A stretch of 9,178 bases of DNA from an uncultured Clostridia bacterium (GTDB taxonomy: Bacteria > Bacillota > Clostridia > Oscillospirales > CAG-272), in the NCBI GenBank assembly GCA_945936265.1, contig CAMETB010000049.1, positions 1 through 9,178 of the forward strand. The letters run 5' to 3'. The first letter of the stretch is position 1. Every line of letters starts with the position of its first letter. Both the position numbers and the translations under genes were made by a program. The notes under the pieces are model-generated. The model ran no database searches, had not been told where the DNA came from, and saw only the letters and a list, made by a program, of their open reading frames with translations. Shown piece after piece: positions 8,082 to 9,178 of the stretch.

Positions 8082-8091
8082 AAATTAAAAT
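8062..8091 (+). promoter_or_regulatory. Weak sigma-A-like promoter candidate for the EamA transporter gene
   Basis: TTAACG (8062-8067) and TAAAAT (8086-8091) are separated by 18 bases and resemble -35 and -10 boxes with 4 and 5 matches. The predicted start of transcription would fall right at the ribosome binding site, giving almost no leader, and the boxes overlap the inverted repeat. It could equally be chance in an AT-rich spacer, with the gene read through from the operon upstream. Confidence 0.25.
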
Positions 8092-8097
8092 GATTCA

Positions 8098-8104
8098 GGG
8101 AGGG
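8098..8104 (+). promoter_or_regulatory. Ribosome binding site deciding the EamA start
   Basis: GGGAGGG lies seven bases before ATG 8112. It excludes an ATG at 8090 that opens a different frame and has only AT-rich sequence before it. Confidence 0.8.
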
Positions 8105-8111
8105 CGAAACT

Positions 8112-8984
8112 ATGTGGGTGATTTTCTCATTCGGTTCCGCCCTTTTTGCAGGAATCACCTCAATTCTTGCAAAATGCGGCATAAGGAAAACCGACTCCAC
8201 GGTGGCAACGGCGATACGCACGGTAGTAGTTCTTGCATTTTCATGGATTATGGTGTTTATAGCGGGCTCGCAGTCGGGCATAGGGGATATATCCTCAAAA
8301 ACGTGGATTTTCCTCGTTCTATCGGGTCTTGCAACGGGCGCTTCGTGGCTCTGCTATTTCAAGGCGTTACAGCTCGGAAATATAAATAAGGTCGTTCCCA
8401 TCGATAAGTCAAGCGTCATACTGACCGTATTGCTCGCGTTTATCTTTCTTAACGAGGAGATAAGTTTGCCAAAGGCAATAGGCGTTATACTTATAGGCGT
8501 CGGCACCTTTCTTATGATAGAGAAAAAGGATGTATCGGGAGAGGACAAAAAAGAGGGTAAGGGCTGGATATTTTACGCGATAGGCTCGGCGGTCTTCGCC
8601 GCACTTACCTCAATTCTCGGTAAAGTGGGAATTTCGGGTGTCGAGTCCAATCTCGGCACAGCAATACGCACGGGCGTCGTTCTCATTATGGCATGGGTTA
8701 TGGTTTTCGTTACGAAAAAACAGAATACCATAAAGGAAATACCTAAAAGAGAACTTCTTTTCATCGCCCTCTCGGGTCTTGCAACCGGCGCGTCGTGGCT
8801 TTGCTACTATAAAGCCCTCCATGACGGACTTGCCAGCGTCGTTGTCCCAATCGATAAATTAAGCATCGTCGTAACCGTCATCTTTTCCTATTTCGTCTTC
8901 CACGAGCGCCTCTCCAAAAAAGCCACAATCGGCCTCATTACCGTCGTCTGCGGTACCCTTATTATGCTTATTCCCAAGTTTTGA
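8112..8984 (+). CDS. EamA/DMT-family transporter with near-tandem duplicated halves
   Basis: The 290-residue protein is almost entirely hydrophobic, with about ten predicted membrane helices, and belongs to the drug/metabolite transporter superfamily of EamA proteins that move small metabolites across the cytoplasmic membrane. It consists of two EamA units, residues 2-137 and 152-287. They align without gaps at an offset of exactly 150 residues: SGLATGASWLCY at 71-82 recurs at 221-232 and VVPIDK at 94-99 recurs at 244-249. A hand alignment gives roughly 65 identities in about 139 positions, far more than usual between halves of old two-domain EamA proteins. A charged linker (about 137-150, KKDVSGEDKKEGK) joins them. 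Substrate is unknown. It lies 69 bases after the permease operon on the same strand and may be a separate unit. The last 75 or so codons use no ATA isoleucine codon, unlike the rest. Confidence 0.92.
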   Translation: MWVIFSFGSALFAGITSILAKCGIRKTDSTVATAIRTVVVLAFSWIMVFIAGSQSGIGDISSKTWIFLVLSGLATGASWLCYFKALQLGNINKVVPIDKSSVILTVLLAFIFLNEEISLPKAIGVILIGVGTFLMIEKKDVSGEDKKEGKGWIFYAIGSAVFAALTSILGKVGISGVESNLGTAIRTGVVLIMAWVMVFVTKKQNTIKEIPKRELLFIALSGLATGASWLCYYKALHDGLASVVVPIDKLSIVVTVIFSYFVFHERLSKKATIGLITVVCGTLIMLIPKF

Positions 8985-9016
8985 AACAATGGGGCGCACT
9001 TGCGGGAAATGAATAA

Positions 9017-9058
9017 TGAAAAATTGGTAGGGGTCGACGCCTCGACGACCCATTTTCA
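9017..9058. terminator. GC-rich hairpin with flanking A/T arms after the EamA gene, possible terminator and repeat unit
   Basis: GGGTCG (9031-9036) pairs with CGACCC (9046-9051). The stem continues inward past an A-A mismatch with CG/CG, closing on a CCT loop. TGAAAAAT (9017-9024) upstream can pair with ATTTTCA (9052-9058) with one bulged A, giving the A-tract/stem/T-tract order of an intrinsic terminator. The T-tract is short and the arms are separated from the stem by six bases on one side, so termination is plausible, not certain. It sits about 30 bases after the EamA stop. Confidence 0.4.
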
Positions 9059-9074
9059 ATCAAACGTTATCCGT

Positions 9075-9100
9075 ATGGACCGGCGTCCCCGACGGTCCGT
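9075..9100. repeat. Second GC-rich hairpin, same design as the preceding one
   Basis: GGACCG (9077-9082) pairs with CGGTCC (9093-9098), extended outward by a T-G wobble and an A-T pair. Inside, after a G-A mismatch, CG pairs with CG around a short TCCC loop. The 6-bp stem, 1x1 mismatch and 2-bp CG plan matches the hairpin at 9031-9051, with 26 bases between their main stems. No T-tract follows. It looks like part of a dispersed intergenic repeat; copies elsewhere cannot be tested here. Confidence 0.5.
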
Positions 9101-9140
9101 TTACGAATAAAAAGCAAACAAAGCGGCGGGAGCAATTAAG

Positions 9141-9178
9141 AGCCTTCTCCAGAGGGAGAAGGTGGCAGCCGAAGGCTG
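9141..9178. repeat. Palindromic intergenic repeat, truncated by the window edge
   Basis: CCTTCTCC (9143-9150) and GGAGAAGG (9155-9162) are perfect reverse complements around AGAG, followed by GGTGGCAGCC-like text and a second small hairpin CAGCC-GAA-GGCTG (9166-9178). AGCCTTC (9141-9147) is also complementary to GAAGGCT (9171-9177), giving an alternative pairing. The CCTTCTCC...GGAGAAGGTGGC core resembles a very common dispersed repeat of Oscillospiraceae-type genomes; that comparison is from memory. No gene is visible in 8985-9178. Confidence 0.55.

Noticed and set aside
8090..8389. 99-codon plus-strand open frame overlapping the EamA start
   Set aside because: It has no ribosome binding site before ATG 8090, its product shows no membrane or domain pattern, and the overlapping frame encodes a clear EamA protein with a good site.
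8859..9059. 66-codon minus-strand frame at the end of the EamA gene and beyond
   Set aside because: It mostly mirrors the EamA 3' end, and begins inside the hairpin region with no start signal.
9029..9178. Possible CRISPR array start from repeated hairpins
   Set aside because: The two hairpins differ in sequence, no direct repeat with regular spacers is seen, and no cas gene is present.

Overview
The window looks like part of a Gram-positive clostridial chromosome, probably an anaerobic gut lineage of the Oscillospiraceae/Ruminococcaceae kind. The clues are strong AGGAGG-type ribosome binding sites before nearly every gene, heavy use of ATA for isoleucine, moderate GC, carbohydrate ABC permeases of the CUT1 type, and hairpin-rich intergenic repeats at the right edge that resemble dispersed repeats of such genomes. 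The taxonomic call is an inference from style, not from a marker gene.

Positions 2-8042 hold six tightly packed plus-strand genes with gaps of 1 to 16 bases, so they are almost certainly one operon that starts upstream of the window. In order they are: the last codons of a MalF-like permease (2-100); a MalG-like permease (102-983); a secreted/membrane fusion protein with an NHL-type beta-propeller, TPR repeats and a Yip1-like membrane domain (993-3194); a large secreted protein that I assign to the DUF5696 type, glycosidase-like in layout (3209-5857); a second MalF-like permease with a long N-terminal tail and a large external insertion (5874-6989); and a second MalG-like permease (6999-8042). 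Two complete permease pairs therefore flank two extracytoplasmic proteins of unknown function. No solute-binding protein and no ATPase gene is present in the window; either could lie upstream, and the ATPase may be a shared MsmK-type subunit encoded elsewhere.

After a 69-base spacer containing an AT-rich inverted repeat and a weak promoter-like sequence comes an EamA/DMT-family transporter (8112-8984). Its two halves are an ungapped 150-residue internal duplication. The last 194 bases carry no credible gene. They hold two GC-rich hairpins of matching design and, at the window edge, part of another palindromic repeat.

The working model is a carbohydrate (probably oligo- or polysaccharide-derived) handling system. 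The DUF5696 protein would act on or bind a glycan outside the membrane, the propeller-TPR-Yip1 protein would serve as a membrane-anchored scaffold or sensor, and the two permease pairs would import products. The substrate cannot be read from the sequence. This conserved-looking but functionally undefined cluster is the most interesting content here.
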